Shown here: positions 1 through 30,010 of the stretch, piece after piece | How the letters are laid out: each line of letters begins with the position of its first letter | Numbering within the stretch: the first letter of the stretch is position 1 | Assembly: GCA_033980235.1 (NCBI GenBank) | Contig: CM067067.1 | Location: 11,014,901-11,078,900 of the forward strand | Direction: 5' to 3' | DNA from: Diadema setosum | Lineage: Eukaryota; Echinodermata; Echinoidea; Diadematoida; Diadematidae | DNA: 64,000 nt | The notes under the pieces: generated by a model | Databases searched by the model: none | The model's input: the letters and a program-made list of their open reading frames with translations, nothing else | Told to the model about the DNA's origin: nothing | Translations under genes and position numbers: made by a program

Positions 1-592
1 TCTTATCCAAATCAACTTACCCCAACTAACAGTCTGCACTTCAGAAGAATTTGAATGACTTGTGTCAGGATGTCCTGTTGAAAAGAAATAAAAAATCATT
101 GACAAATTCATGGATGCAATACATCTTCACTGTCTCTCATGAAAAGGATCCTGTTCTGATTGTATGATGTTATGTCATTAACATAGGATGATACTCAAAC
201 CTTCTTGTAATATGTACACCGCATACAAAGAGTTCAAAGCCTGTGCACATGCTGCAAACCTTTCAAAATGGCAGATACACTGGATATAACCAGCAAGTTC
301 TGTTCTACTCTGAAAACATACAGTACCAGTAACGTCAATATCAACACATCAAACTGCAAAACTCCTAAAATTTTTAAGATACATACTCAGCAGCCTTATG
401 TGCAAGATTACACATCATTTTTGCACTTATTTCTTTCACATGAATATATTTACATCATTACCATCTTTCCCATTAGGTTTTGCAGTAGTGTCTGCATGCA
501 GACTTTTGTGCTCAAGAAAAGGAAAAGACATTATGAGGAAGGTTTGAAAAATGAAAGATAAGAGTGGCTTAGCTTGAGATGGAAAAACTTAC
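1..592. other. Left part of a CUL1 intron, nothing recognised
   Basis: AT-rich sequence between exon 14 and the next exon off the left edge. I see no conserved protein segment on the minus strand and no clear repeat. Confidence 0.6.
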
Positions 593-17685
<17,093 letters not shown>

Positions 17686-18020
17686 CCTGGTATAAGTGCG
17701 AGTCAATGTCCCCTAGGAGTTGCACAAGCCAAGAAGTGACGTAGATCACACAGGCTTCCTCAAATGGAGTCTAGGGACTGTTCTGGCGTCTCCGTCAGCA
17801 GCACTGTAGATGATCAACAAATGATTCTTTCCCTCTGCTTTATGCCGTGTATTGGCAAACCCTTCTTTTACCACCTTCTTGATATTAACAGTGGCCACAC
17901 CTCAACAGATTCTAGCTGAAATCCACATATCTGATTGTCATTTCCATAGAATGCAGCCGTCCCTTGATGTCAGCATCTGATTCTGTGAACATGTCAGTGA
18001 TGTCAGTGATGTCATTGTTG
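17686..18020 (-). other. CUL1: Probable 5'UTR part of the first CUL1 coding exon
   Basis: Read on the minus strand, a strong pyrimidine tract (CTTTTCTTTCTTTATGCCACAG, 22 bases at 18021-18042, ending in the AG) gives an acceptor at 18020/18021. No good acceptor with a comparable tract lies nearer the ATG, so the exon probably runs from 18020 through the start codon. It contains several upstream ATGs, for instance just inside the acceptor (CAACAATGACATC), which could make short upstream ORFs. This is inferred from splice-site quality only; transcript data would settle it. Confidence 0.5.
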
Positions 18021-19666
18021 CTGTGGCATAAAGAAAGAAAAGAATATCACATTGCAGTGAGACATCACAATCCCAATCGTAATAAAAAATAGACCCACAA
18101 TCAGACTCACAATCACTGTCTCCTCTCAGAATGATTGGCTGCTATGCATGGATAAAGATGTTCAAAAACATTCTAGGTCATCCTAACCAGACACACTCTC
18201 TTAACACAAATAGAGAACCTTAAACAAAATATACTGGTTATTGGATCGCATAACCCAAGGCCCAACTGCACTAAACAAAGTTTAAGTTTCTCTGAAATCT
18301 ATCAGAATTATGAACCAAATGAATGCAAAATGGATCACAGTAAAATGAACACCAATTATGGGAAAACACAGAAAGACAAGAAGTGGAGTCCACAATAACT
18401 TGCCATATTCAGTTCAATAAAAGTAACAAAAAAACTTGTCCTGTACAGCATATGAAAGGTAACTGTAACTTTTTTTTTCTTTGCAGCAATGATGAAAGTG
18501 GGCAGCACAAAGTCTCAAAACATGTTTTACAATATCTTATCTAAGGCATTTTGCCATGTAGGTATCTGCACAAATTACAACTACTATTCAGTATGCACAT
18601 GTCAATGGTGGCACTAGATGAGTGTTCCACATACCATGATTTATATTGAGGTTAATTGACCATGGTAACAGCATGCCTCTATACAGTCTGTCACAACACA
18701 TTCAGAATACTTTGACCCGTCTTGATTGCCACTACAGTATGTTTGTACAAAGAGGTTTACATGGCTGACAGCAGACATGTTTAATGTTAAATACAGCAAT
18801 CTAAGAACAGCATACAGACATTTGAGACAAATGCATCATAACGGACTGTTAAGAAAACACTTACTGTTCCCATGGTGTACAACAATGCAACATCAGCTGA
18901 GGAACTGTGGTACAAACTCTTCTGTCTTAGTTGACCTAGACAGAAGAAATCAACAAAAAATGTGAATGTCTCTTATCAAAGCTACACAGATAACCATGTA
19001 CTGTTTTATAATAAGATCAAGACATTGTAATGCATATAAATGAAAATGGAACAATATCAGCATCGAGATAATTATCACTGTTATGTGAATGACTCGATTT
19101 CCACTATTTTCTATGCATAAATGTACAACCAATGGATTCATGACTCAGCAAAAATGCATACAATGACATGGAGCCTGCTACAAATCCTGTTGGTTGCTGT
19201 TATAAAATAATCCACAATAACCTATTGACACAGCAATTGCTAAAATTCTTTTTCTGCTATTTCAATGACTATCTTTATATGCCTTTCTGGAAATCAGGTG
19301 AATCTTGCAAAAGCAAAGGATAGAAGCTCAGTTTATCACTATAAAAATTGTGATGACACAGGATCATGTTGTGGGAATGTGGACATTTATAGGACAGGCA
19401 TAAGTCACAGAATTCTCTACTTTATGCCCAGAAGTACTGTACATTCAAGTTGAGAGGATTTTGTCCAAACAGTGTGAATATTTGAAAAATGTGTGGTGTA
19501 ATGTTTGACAAAATGCATCATTGACACAGATCACACCAAATAAACAAACATGTACAAGCTATTGTTCTAGATTCACATAAAATCAAGGTACATGTATGAA
19601 GATATTTTTGTAAGGAGATCACAAATATTTTCAATATGCAGTCCAGAGTCATATTATCCTGCCATC

Positions 19667-19702
<36 letters not shown>

Positions 19703-20484
19703 GTGCTAATGATAAACATCACAGGTCTATCTTGCAGATTATTGGAGAAATGTATAAAGCATTAATTGCCTCTTAGAAGTTTTGGGAACTGATTCATTTT
19801 GTCAGTGCTGCAGTACGCTGTAAACTTCTGAAAGAGAAATACATTACCATGTTTATGGAGAGGTGCAACCGCAGATCAATTATGACATATGTATCTCCAT
19901 TATCGAGCACAATGTTGCTCACTGAAACAAATATGTGATAATTCATCACAGTAGCTGGCATATAATGGATCATAAACACTAGAGCATCATACCAAAAATT
20001 ATCAGACAAGTTGTTTGTGAGTTAAGAGATGTTAGGTAAACATCACAAATCTCAACAATCAAGATTAAGATCTGCTTCTGTTGACCTTGTTAAGTATTAT
20101 TGACCATGCTGATGTTCTACCTTCCACCTCAAAACAAGCATACAAGTCAAGTACATTGTACCCATACAATTTCATACACGTGTAGCAACACCCTTGGAAA
20201 TAGCTAAAAATAATAAAAAATTTCATATTCTACCTCAAATTTTACATTTCACTCACATGAAATTGATTGCTTAAGCCTATCAAAATTTGGTATTACAATC
20301 CATAATGAGCCATCACGCAATGTCCATGGGGCAAAATTTGCATCTCTGACTGCAAAACCTGTCCATCGCTGCACTATTTAATTTGAAGTGCTTGATAGTG
20401 TGTGCGGCGTGTGCGTCACTTTTGATAATCTGCAAATGCTAAAAGCAATCATTTCCATGCGCGCGCCGCTTGTGTACTCCTGAG

Positions 20485-20975
20485 CTGCACGCTGGTGACT
20501 CATCGCTAGTACTCTCGTTGGGTTGCCAGATGGAAAATACCAAAAACATAAGTTTTTTCCCCATAAATTTATGAGTTGTTTTTATCACAAACTGCATGAA
20601 AGAGAAAGGTGAGAAATTGAATTTTCACATGAGGAGATTATCAAAGGATGAAATATTAGTTTTACTTGTTTCTAGTGCAGTGTTTAATATGTTTGACAAT
20701 CTTTACAAAAAAATGGCACAAGGCTGTGCATGCCGATCTGAGGATGCAAACTGCACGCTGCTGGCAACTCATTGCTAGTACTCTCGTCGGGTCGCCGGAT
20801 GGAAAATACCAAACATGATGCTTTTCTCCGTAAATTAATGAGTTGTTTTCATCTCAAACTGCATGGAATTGGAAGAGAAAGGTGAAATTTTTTATTTTCA
20901 CATGATGAGATCATCAAAGGATAAAAACATCAGTTTTATCTGTTATGTTTCATAATCTTTTTAAAAAATGGCGAT
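20485..20975 (+). repeat. 266-bp tandem duplication, two diverged copies
   Basis: Copy 1 starts CTGCACGCTGGTGACTCAT at 20485 and copy 2 starts CTGCACGCTGCTGGCAACTC at 20751. Both continue through GCTAGTACTCTCGT, GATGGAAAATACCAAA, AAACTGCATG and AAAAAATGGC in the same order, with numerous substitutions and small gaps. No ORF. Confidence 0.85.
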
Positions 20976-22286
20976 TTGATGGTAACTGGCGTTAGATTCC
21001 ATGTCAGCAAAGCTTGCTGGCTGCTCAGTGCGTGGTGGTTCATGCATGGGATATCACCTTGGCATTGGCACACAGGGAACCTGGTACAGTGGTACCGCCA
21101 TTACTACCAATAATATAGGGCCATAAAGTATAGTAAGGGTACTAGGTCTCACGCAGGGACTTAATGATCGCGCATAGCGTAACTGCGTATAGCAAGCAAT
21201 GTTACGCGTAGGACTAAGCGCAAAATTTGCCGATACGCCCATGGAATAAACATACCTGACAACCGCTAAACATGAGAAGGAAGCAGGTAAGAAATTTTGA
21301 TTTCAAACAAATTTTTCACTAAATTTCCAATTTTTTGGAACAAATTTTTCACTAAATTTCCAATGTTTTACCTTATAATTTACCTACCTTAGCTTAAAAT
21401 CTTTTTTTAAGGATGTTGTAGCCTAGACGTGTCGTCACGCTTGTCTCGTTCGTATGAATGACATGATCGTAGCCGATAGAATTCGTAATTTGTTCGATCG
21501 ATCTTTTATAATATTCTACGAAAGCCGAATCACGTTACAGCCGCAGAGAGGGGCAGACACTTTCACGCATGAAACTACATAGGGCAGCTGCGCGATCTTT
21601 ACATGCCCTGAGAAATTGAACGCATAAAATTAAGTCCGACATACAAACGGCGGCAGCGCACTACTCCGTCATCGTATCATCAGGAGATTCTGGGAGGTGA
21701 TTTTTCTGCATTTTCGTGATATTTATTGAGAAATTCAGGTACGATTGTGGAATAATTTTTATTATAGGAGCATCACAAATTTTCGTGCGCGATACCTAGA
21801 CCCCTCAACCATACATGATTGCCTGGATCTATACTCAGCATGCCATACTTAGTAGAACAAATTTAGATTGCCTAGCAAGATATACCGTATTCACAGAGAG
21901 TTCAAATACTGGTAGACTGCCGAGTGATGGCTGGCTGTCGGTGAATCGATCATTTCGTTTTGTGACAGTGCAGTGACAGTGTAGCCATGGTCGAGACTAC
22001 AATTTAAAAATTCAGTTAACTGCTTAATCATGTAAATTAACGCTGAGAAGAAGCCCCCCCCCCCCCATCAAGTATCACAATACCCACAAGTAAATAGACT
22101 AGAGATCTTGTTTTAGACAACTTTACATCGACATGTCATGCACACCCCAGGCTTGCGTTTGACTTCACAGTGACCGACCGAGTAGGGCCTACCAAGTGAA
22201 GGACGATAACCCAGATTTCATTATGACATCAGAGCCATTCGAAATCAGTCTAGTAGAAGTGACAATTACAGAATCTTAACACTTAC

Positions 22287-22640
22287 AGATACAACATCAT
22301 CTTTACTACTGCACTCAGTACCTTCATTCGAAATCCACCCGTTGAATGATCGCCAAAATATACGTCTTTCATTGTGTTTCTCAAGTTAGTAGATTGGAAC
22401 AGGCGCAAATGATGTGTAGCCCCAATACGCAGTGTAGTGTAAGTACAGTACGGACGGTAGATCGGGTAGGTAGTTAGTCTCGGTCAATTCTCAATACGCT
22501 ATGCATTAGGGTCGTGCATGCCGTGGAACGTAATTTTCATCGTTGTCGCAATTGCTATGTGCGATCGGCGAGCTAAAACTGACACTAGTACCCGTGGGTC
22601 GCACGCACGCACGCGCTCCGAAAGTCATCGCATGTTCCTG
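22287..22640 (-). promoter_or_regulatory. CUL1: Possible CUL1 promoter and non-coding first exon
   Basis: On the minus strand GTATCT/GTAAGTG at 22287 is a fair splice donor. The sequence upstream to about 22640 has more CpGs than the rest of the window (for example GGGTCGCACGCACGCACGCG). A 5'UTR acceptor at 18020 needs a donor somewhere upstream. This is only a positional inference. Confidence 0.25.
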
Positions 22641-22957
22641 GTACGGTTACATATCGCAGATGCACGAGACCTGTACTTGACTAAGATAGTATAGCGCAGT
22701 GCACAGCAAAAGGCTAGAATGATAGGAAACAAAACAAAAATGGTTGTGTGTGTGATTGATACTTGTACAAAGAGATATGGAAAACATGTTATTTCAATAA
22801 TCACTAATAAATAGTTCTACCCATTACATTTCAACTTCCACTTTCCATTTCGCTCTTCGAATGAAAGCTCGAAACTGGAGACGAAATTCAGTATCTAATT
22901 ATTTGGTCGAGTGATTTTGAGTATATGATTTTTATTACAAACCCCCATCTCAACCGT

Positions 22958-23029
22958 GGTCCCATGGTGTAATGGTTAGCACTCTGGACTTTGAATCCAG
23001 CGATCCGAGTTCAAGTCTCGGTGGGACCT
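22958..23029 (+). tRNA. tRNA-Gln, anticodon TTG
   Basis: A 72-base cloverleaf. The acceptor stem GGTCCCA pairs with TGGGACC, discriminator T. The D arm contains the A box TGGTGTAATGG. The anticodon arm CTGGA-CTTTGAA-TCCAG gives TTG (glutamine). The T arm CCGAG-TTCAAGT-CTCGG has an intact B box. No intron. A TTTT pol III stop follows at about 23035 and a T-rich tract from 23047. It looks functional and matches the standard animal tRNA-Gln. Confidence 0.97.
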
Positions 23030-23034
23030 CTTCT

Positions 23035-23090
23035 GTTTTGCCACATTTTTTTTTTTTTTTTGTTTTTGTTTTTGTTTTTTTTTTTTTTTT
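23035..23090 (+). terminator. Pol III termination T tracts downstream of tRNA-Gln
   Basis: The first TTTT is six bases after the tRNA, followed by long T runs (about 23047-23090, with a TTTTTG pattern). Confidence 0.6.
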
Positions 23091-23249
23091 GGTCACGTTC
23101 TTCTGCTTTAGACCTTGTGTGTATGATGTGAAGATAACAATCATGCGACTTTGTGCAGAAACAATTTCCAAATATTTGAATGAATACTGAGATATTCATA
23201 TTCATATGTGAATAAAGTGCACATTCCCAATTTCTTCAACTTGTTTCTG

Positions 23250-23525
23250 AGACGAATGTTAAGGGTAATATTATTCCCCCTGCACTCTGAAAGAGAGAAG
23301 TCAAATGTTCTTGTTTTATGCAAGAAAAGTGAAAATATGTTGATTTTCTTTATTCTTTCTTTATTATCGTTGTACAAATGTGACATCACAAGCTGTAGTA
23401 GTTTTCTCATCCAGCCGTGACTGAGCAGAAACTTCAAGAATTCATAACTTTGAACGGATTGCCGATGTTCCTCAAACTCTGACTGATGTGTTCTAAAAAT
23501 ATTGCTGCATTCACTCAACCCATAT
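23250..23525 (-). mobile_element. Diverged half copy of the long-TIR MITE (family B)
   Basis: GTTAAGGGTAATATTATTCC and the following CCCTGCACTCTGAAAG correspond to the reverse complement of the centre of the copies at 28445 and 49248. CTCATCCAGC, AATTCATAACTTT and CTGATGTGTTCTA then follow in the same order as in those elements' right arm. More diverged than either, and one arm is missing. Confidence 0.65.
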
Positions 23526-24655
23526 GTCTATGATGGTAGACTTGTCCTTTAATAATATATCGAGGGTATTATGATACAGAAGATCGAATTCAGGGCCTAT
23601 ATAAAAAGACTAATTTTACTAGTGGAGATATATTGTAAATCTCACAGGCTGTAACCATGTGTATGAGGTAAGTTAGGCTAACAGAACAAAAAGGAAAGGA
23701 GCACTCAAAATACAGATTATCTGCCCATGTGTTGTCCTGCTCTTCCATTTCACATACAGTACCATTGTATGCTACTTTCCCTTCCAACCATCACATACAT
23801 CAAGGTGAGCTCCATTTCAGCTTCAGTTAACTTTTCTAGAAGTAAAAAAACAAAACAAAACACAGAAATAAGCAGAGAATGAATTTCAAAAATGTTCCCA
23901 AAAGTGTACTTTCACCCACAATCACATAAATAACTATCATGATCTGGCTTGCTTGTTCACAGAAATTAGGTAAGCCTTTCTTCTTGCCTGTAATTCAGAG
24001 CATTCAGTCTCCCTCTCTGCAAAGTAAATTTCCACTTTTTTTTATGCCTGATGAAAATTATGACATAATGTAACTGTTACTTCACTGTTCTAAGAAACAA
24101 TTCTACAACTTTCTTTTTGTGCGTATGTAATAAACACTTCAGTACTGAGCTTGTTTGATTTTATACACTGTGTATATGATTGTGTGCTTATGTTTTTCCT
24201 TTTTTTGATGTGTATGGTTATAACGAGGTACCGGTACCAGTTATAACGAAGTAATATTGACGGTCCCACAGACCTCGTTATAAAGGGGTTTCACTGTTCT
24301 AAGTCGAATTAAGAATAAAGAAAAAAGAAATGTGTGTATACTATGTGTGTTGTTGGTGTGATTGTGTGAGGGGTGAACAGGAGAGAGAATGGATAAAAGA
24401 CTAAGCAATTGGGGGAGTGAAGTGAGTTAAAATTTAGTAATCATGTCAATCTCCTCTTTTCCTCAAGTTAATCACAAAAGTATCTGGAAAACTGCAGGAG
24501 CTTCAAGCAAGTCAAATCTTGGGGTCTATAAATTTGAAAGGTCACACATTCTTCCTTTTTGTAGAAATGAAAAGAAGAGAGGACATTGTGCTCAATACAG
24601 ATAATCATCGTGGTTGGCATTACGAACAAATGAGCTGGAGGAAACAAGCACGAAA

Positions 24656-24818
24656 CAGGGGCAGATCCAGGAATTGCGTAAAGGGGAGGCGCCTTTACAA
24701 AATTAAAGGGGGTGCACGTGCCCCCCCCCCCCCATTTTGTTCTTTTTATTTCTTTTGTTTTAACAAAAAATAAAGAGGGGGCGTGCACCCAGTGCGCTCC
24801 CCTCTGGATCCGCCACTG
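24656..24818. mobile_element. hAT-like MITE with GGCGGATCC ends (copy 1)
   Basis: The left end CAGGGGCAGATCCAGGAATT and right end TCTGGATCCGCCACTG form a terminal inverted repeat. The inside has G and C tracts and a T/A-rich centre. No coding capacity. The hAT assignment rests on the well-known CAGGGGCGGATCC-type ends; no exact 8-bp target duplication was seen. Confidence 0.7.
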
Positions 24819-26560
24819 TGAAAGCATGTGAGCTCTACGATCTCAAAGAGTTTGTGAGTTTCAGCCCCTTCACTCTCTTTTTTGTTTTCTAGCTTTGGCA
24901 GGGGAAACAAAACAAATACAGTATGTACAATCAAAAGCCCAAAGTAAAGCCTTAAATGAAGAAGCATATCATATTGTAGGTGGAAAACAAGATGGAAGAC
25001 AACTAATACAAAACTTATTTCCGAGGTTCTAGACACCACATAGGTCCTGATCCCCCCCCCCCCCCCAAAAAAAAAAAAAAAATAATAATAATACTGTGAC
25101 CACATTTACATAGAGAAAGGGGAAAAAAGAAAGAACATGAGGCATGCTGTATGTGTTCTTTGGTAGTTTTATTTGTCATTTCAACAAATTTCAACAAACC
25201 ACATAATATTCGCATTTCATAAGTGCGTCAAAAGTGGTGGGATGTTGGCACATATGACAACACAGTAATTTGTCATAGGTTTATGATGATATGCACACTG
25301 AATCGGCTGCAGCGATTAGACACGATTCAAATATTGGCATGGTTCATACAGAAAGGAGGTGACATCATTCCAGAATAAAATGGCTTCTATCAAACATAAG
25401 ACCCTATCTGCTAAACTTACATTGGTATAGCAGTGAAGTCTTTAGAGATCACAAACAAGCAAGCGTCAGGAAAAAACAAAGATCACATGCTTACAGCTTA
25501 CAAGTAATCTTCCGCTTGCGAGGACCAGATGACCCATGTATGCACTGAACTACATAGATTTTTTACAAGAGCAAAATCCTTCTTTATGTCTGCCTTTCAG
25601 TTTCAACAAAATTCCATCTGCATGATGTTTTCTAGAATATGAATGGCATCTATCAAAATAATGTTTGATCAGGCTGACTTTGACTCTGGCAAATGAAAAT
25701 GTCAAGTTTCTATTTCAGGAGCGTGTTTACAAATATCTTCCTGATACCTTCACAAAAATAAATGAGGATACACACAAAATAGACCACTCATGAACTTTCT
25801 TCATGGAGGCTGTAAAACTTTACTAGTGGGACCAAAAAAAAAAAAGTTCAGTGAGTCACTTTCCATGTTGTATAGCGATGAAAGCAGTTTCAAACACACT
25901 GGATAGAACTTTGGGAGAAGACAAATAATCATGATGAAGGAAACTGAGCAATTTTGGCATCCAAAACCCTTTTCATACCCGTATAGGAGTGATTATTGGT
26001 AATCTTGGGGGGTAGGTATATTTTCCTTCTATACGATCATGCAATATTTATGTCATAAGTAAGATGTTTACACATTTTTTTTAGCAAGTACGGGATCGTT
26101 CAAAGCCCCCACTGAAAACATATATGTTTATTGGGGCAAAACACTTGGCATAATGAAGAGAAGTTGTGCTTTTCCATCAAGTTATACAGGACACATGTCC
26201 CAGGTAAACATACACACACATATTACAAGTTATTGTGCAGTCTCACATATAGCGATAGAATACGATATTTTGTCTTGCAGTCAAAGTATTCTAGAACCTC
26301 AATTCAAACTTTCTCTCTACAACAGTATGACTCGTCCATCATACAATGACATGACCTTCGCAGCCACACATTCTACACTGTGTATGGTTGTAACCAATGC
26401 AGTCGAGTCATATGATAAGAGAAAACATACCTACTTGGATATCTGAACATGGCACTAAATAAAAACTGTGCACTTTCTAAATACCATACTCTATCATTTT
26501 GTGGGGAGAAAAAAAAAGGATAGCACCATCTAAATGGCAGTGAAATTATTTGACTGATGT

Positions 26561-26618
26561 CGTGTGTGTGTGTTTTTTTTTTGTGTGTGTGTATTTGTGT
26601 GTGTGTGTGTGTGTGTGC
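26561..26618. repeat. (GT)n microsatellite
   Basis: GT repeats interrupted by a T tract, followed by GCATGCATGCGTGTG. Confidence 0.95.
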
Positions 26619-27073
26619 ATGCATGCGTGTGGGTAGGTTTGTGTTTTGTCGTGTTATTTTTTGCTATCATTACATTGTTCTACCAATGGCACTGCACTTT
26701 TATCCCCTAGATGCTCGCATCATATTGCCATAGAATGAGCGGTATTGCAGGATATCTATGAGTGAGACACAACATACTTGAATTACCTGTGTGAGTGCAT
26801 CATGAACTACTTTTGACATCACACACAGAAAAGAAGTATTTGAGGTGGCTTTTTTTGTTGCATGTCTGCACAAGAACCATAAGCTGGGCAGCTGTGAAAA
26901 TTTGGCTCCATGGCAACCTTATTTGAAACAATTTTCACTGCTTCTTTCAAATACTTTGTAATTGCAAATATGTCTACATTACTGTCGTATGATACCGGTA
27001 TATAAAGTCTTCAGATTGCAAGTTTTGTCAACTTTCCAACACACTGTAATTGACACTCAATTTTTAACAGTGG

Positions 27074-27330
27074 GGGGAATAATCGTCTAGTGGTTTGTGT
27101 GGTGTACTTTTTGCAAAGGAAAGTCCACAGTTCAAGACCTGACATGGCATATGTCCTTGAGAGAGACACTCCCATCCACAATGAGGGAGACCAACTAAAA
27201 TGCTCACACGGAAGTGGAGTGAGTTTAGTGTGGGTGACTGTTGGATTCCAGTGACCACAGGACAGTACTAATCACGTAGAGCACTTTAACACATCCTGAT
27301 GAGGTGCTTAAAATGCAATAAAAAATGTAA
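27074..27330 (+). mobile_element. tRNA-derived SINE
   Basis: The 5' part resembles a tRNA: TCGTCTAGTGG fits an A box and AGTTCAAGACC fits a B box about 40 bp later. A non-tRNA body follows, with CTTGAGAGAGACACTCCC, and the 3' end GATGAGGTGCTTAAAATGCA then AATAAAAAATG. This plan (tRNA head, unique body, short A-rich tail) is that of deuterostome SINEs. The bounds are approximate. Confidence 0.65.
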
Positions 27331-28444
27331 CTACAAATCAAAATGATTAGAACTTATCTGAATCTTACCAACCAAATACGTTATGAAGTACATGTGCCAA
27401 GTTTAATTCAAACTGCCTTCCGGGTGAGAAATGCCAGCAAAAGAAGGCTCTTTGAATCTACCCGTATTCTGCACTAATTTCGAGTCACAGTAGCCTCAGA
27501 AAGATATGGTACACAAATTCAACATTGTGACTATGGACTCTTTGCAAAGAAACATATATGTGCTGGACAGGTGGTAATTTCAGGCAGGAATGGGCCTGCG
27601 TCTTTTGAAGAACACCCCACACTTTCACACGACATACATTTGGAAATTAAGTTTACAGCATTGGTCACTGTATGCCAGAAAATGAAGATGCACACCTCTT
27701 TGTTGTAAGAGCAGCAACCCTGAATATACATCACTGCTTATGATTTTGTGGTACAGACATTATATATATTGCAGCTAACATCATTTAAATAATTCTGATG
27801 ATGTCTGACAAGTAGTAAAACATTGTCAATCTTCTGATCTATGTTGATGAACATTTTTTGTTGTTGTTTTTTTCTGGCAGATGGTTAACAGCTTAGGATT
27901 TAGAATAGTAATTTCCTACTGATATGTCTTCTGAAAGATACACACATATTGATGTGTTATTTCCCATAGTTCTCACTACACTTTAAATCTCTCACTACTC
28001 AAAGCATTTCAGTTCCTTTTCACATTCTGAGAATTCTTGGGTCATCATCGGGACACAATACATTAAAGGTAGTAGTCTCATTCTCATTAGCCAGGACAAC
28101 AATCCACACCTAAATCCATGATAAGTGGATTGCTGGATGGCTTTTAGATATCACCAAACCTTACCCAAAGGGTAACATGGGACAGGGATTACTTTTACAT
28201 TCATGCCCATGTACTGTGTCAAATAAAACTTGGGCTTCACATGATGACCTCACACCTATATTCTCAAAAGAAAGTGTGAACTTCCAGTCATTCAAACCCA
28301 TCGCAAGATTTTATGTGTGGGACACTGTCAGCTGCATCAAAATCATACATGAGAATTTTCGTTTTGTTTAGTTTAATTTTTAGTAAACAAAAAATGGTGA
28401 AAAAAAGGTTTTGGGATAAAGTGCATGCATGACGGGCACAACAG

Positions 28445-29010
28445 TTAAAGGGAAGATAAACCCAAAGAGCAATGTGGATTGAGTGAAAGCAGCAAAATTA
28501 GTAGAACACATCCGTGAAAGTTTGAAGAAAATCGGACAATCGATGCAAAAGTTATGAATTTTTAAAGTTTTGGTGTTGGAACTGCTGGATGAGGAGACTA
28601 CTAGAGGATATGACGTATGAGTGGACAACAATACAAAGAAAATATAAAGGAAATTCAACAAAAATTCACTTTTCTAGAATTATGAAAGAGTAATGGACCA
28701 ACCGCTTTCAGAAAGCAGGGGGAATAATTGCTACCCTTAACATATGTAAATATCAAGTTGATGGAATTTGTAATTTTCATGAAAAATGGATTTTTGTAGT
28801 ATTTTCTTTATATTTTCTTGGTATTGTTGTCCACTCACACGTCATAACCTCTAGTAGTCTCCTCATCCAGCGGTTCCAACACCAAAACTTTAAAAATTCA
28901 TAACTTTTGCATCGATTGTCCGATTTTGTTCAAACTTTCACTGATGTGTTCTACTAATGCTCCTGCTTTCACTCAATCCACATTGTTCTTGGGGTTTTTC
29001 TTCCCTTTAA
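28445..29010. mobile_element. Long-TIR MITE, family B (copy 1)
   Basis: The ends are TTAAAGGGAAGATAAACCC and its counterpart GGGTTTTTCTTCCCTTTAA. The arms pair over about 220 bp (AATGTGGATTGAGTGAAAGC against GCTTTCACTCAATCCACATT; CGCTGGATGAGGAG-type against CTCCTCATCCAGCGG). The centre holds GCAGGGGGAATAATTGC. TTAA at each end may be the target duplication, as in piggyBac-type elements. Same family as 49248-49800. Non-coding. Confidence 0.85.
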
Positions 29011-29630
29011 AGAGTTATGTATCATTCAGATAATAGAGTACCTAAATGATGATGTCACAGTCTTTTGTTATAGCTTGGGTTGGAACCAGGTGCGAGCATC
29101 GTTAGCAACAATAGTGTTCACAGACAAAACCATGTGAGGTTTTTTAAAACCAGATTCCATGGTGATGAATGGCTTTGACATCACGCTTTGGTACTCTACA
29201 AAGAAGTATTCAACGGAGCATTCATGTGCACTGGTTTTAGCCTACAAATCGTTTTCCAACTTTTTTTCACAACATGCAAATTTAGTTAGTATTTTATCTA
29301 CAGCAACTGCAGCACTGATTATGAGCCTGTTTTTATATTACATGTATTATCATCACGGTAGAAGAGCGTGGAAATAGACAACAAAATGGTATAACACCAG
29401 GAATTAGTAATTGTGTCTTTACGTCCATGACATCATAAAAAGAATGGGGAATATTCTATGTTATCGCATAAACACGCTCATTTGTTATCATGCTGTACGC
29501 TTGATCTGGGGAATCATGTTCACCAGGCATTCCAGAATATTTTTTTCAGAGCATCACACACATTTCTGAGTTTCAATCTTCCAAACTCAGAACATCAGAG
29601 TTGACCCACAAAGGTCCGTAGAATAAAGTC

Positions 29631-29636
29631 TTTATT
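29631..29636 (-). promoter_or_regulatory. ATXN7L3: Possible ATXN7L3 poly(A) signal
   Basis: AATAAA on the minus strand, about 900 bp past the stop codon. It is the first such hexamer I see downstream of the coding region. Confidence 0.4.
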
Positions 29637-29715
29637 CCTGTCACTTTGTCTTCTTATCAAAATAATAACAAAACAAGTCCAACATCATACGACGTGTCTT
29701 ACAGTGATTCCTGCA

Positions 29716-30010
29716 CTGGACACTTCCCCGCGAAACATATAAGCTGGCTGGACTCTTGCTGAACATGATGAAACAAACCTTCAAGCCATACCTAGCCTCT
29801 TGAGGAGCTACATCTGAGCCATTACTTATGGGCTGCATGCAGGCCAAGAGTTACCCACCCTGGACACTTCCTAGGGAACAAGTTAAGCTGGTTTAGAACT
29901 TGCTGAACATGACACAACAAACCTTCAAACCATACCTACAGCTGTAGCCTCTTGCGCAACTACATCGGAGCCGTCTATTCAGCGGCTGCATGCAGTCCAA
30001 GAACCACCCA
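29716..30010 (-). repeat. 144-bp tandem duplication in the ATXN7L3 3' region
   Basis: Copies start CTGGACACTTCC at 29716 and at about 29860. Both contain CTTGCTGAACATGA, ACAAACCTTCAA, CCATACCTA and GGCTGCATGCAG in order. It lies between the stop codon and the proposed poly(A) signal, so it may be transcribed as 3'UTR. Confidence 0.85.

Larger units (their letters stand above)
18021..22957. other. Putative CUL1 5' intron and upstream region
   Basis: No conserved protein segment seen. Contents: an A tract of about 29 bases (19671-19699), a 266-bp tandem duplication (20485-20975), a 33-bp duplication near 21307-21365 (CAAATTTTTCACTAAATTTC), and CpG-containing, less AT-rich sequence from about 21.4 to 22.7 kb. 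Confidence 0.6.
23526..28444. other. Intergenic region between CUL1/tRNA and ATXN7L3
   Basis: No recognisable coding segment. Contains the GGCGGATCC MITE (24656), a possible second MITE end with TTATAACGAGG inverted motifs (about 24218-24300), C/A tracts near 25052, a GT microsatellite (26561) and a SINE (27074). Confidence 0.6.

Noticed and set aside
21255..21290. Possible plus-strand exon end ATGAGAAGGAAGCAG/GTAAGA
   Set aside because: Only a short frame with a donor-like sequence; there is no partner exon or homology.
26373..26624. Frame starting with His/Thr repeats
   Set aside because: A product of the GT microsatellite read on the minus strand.
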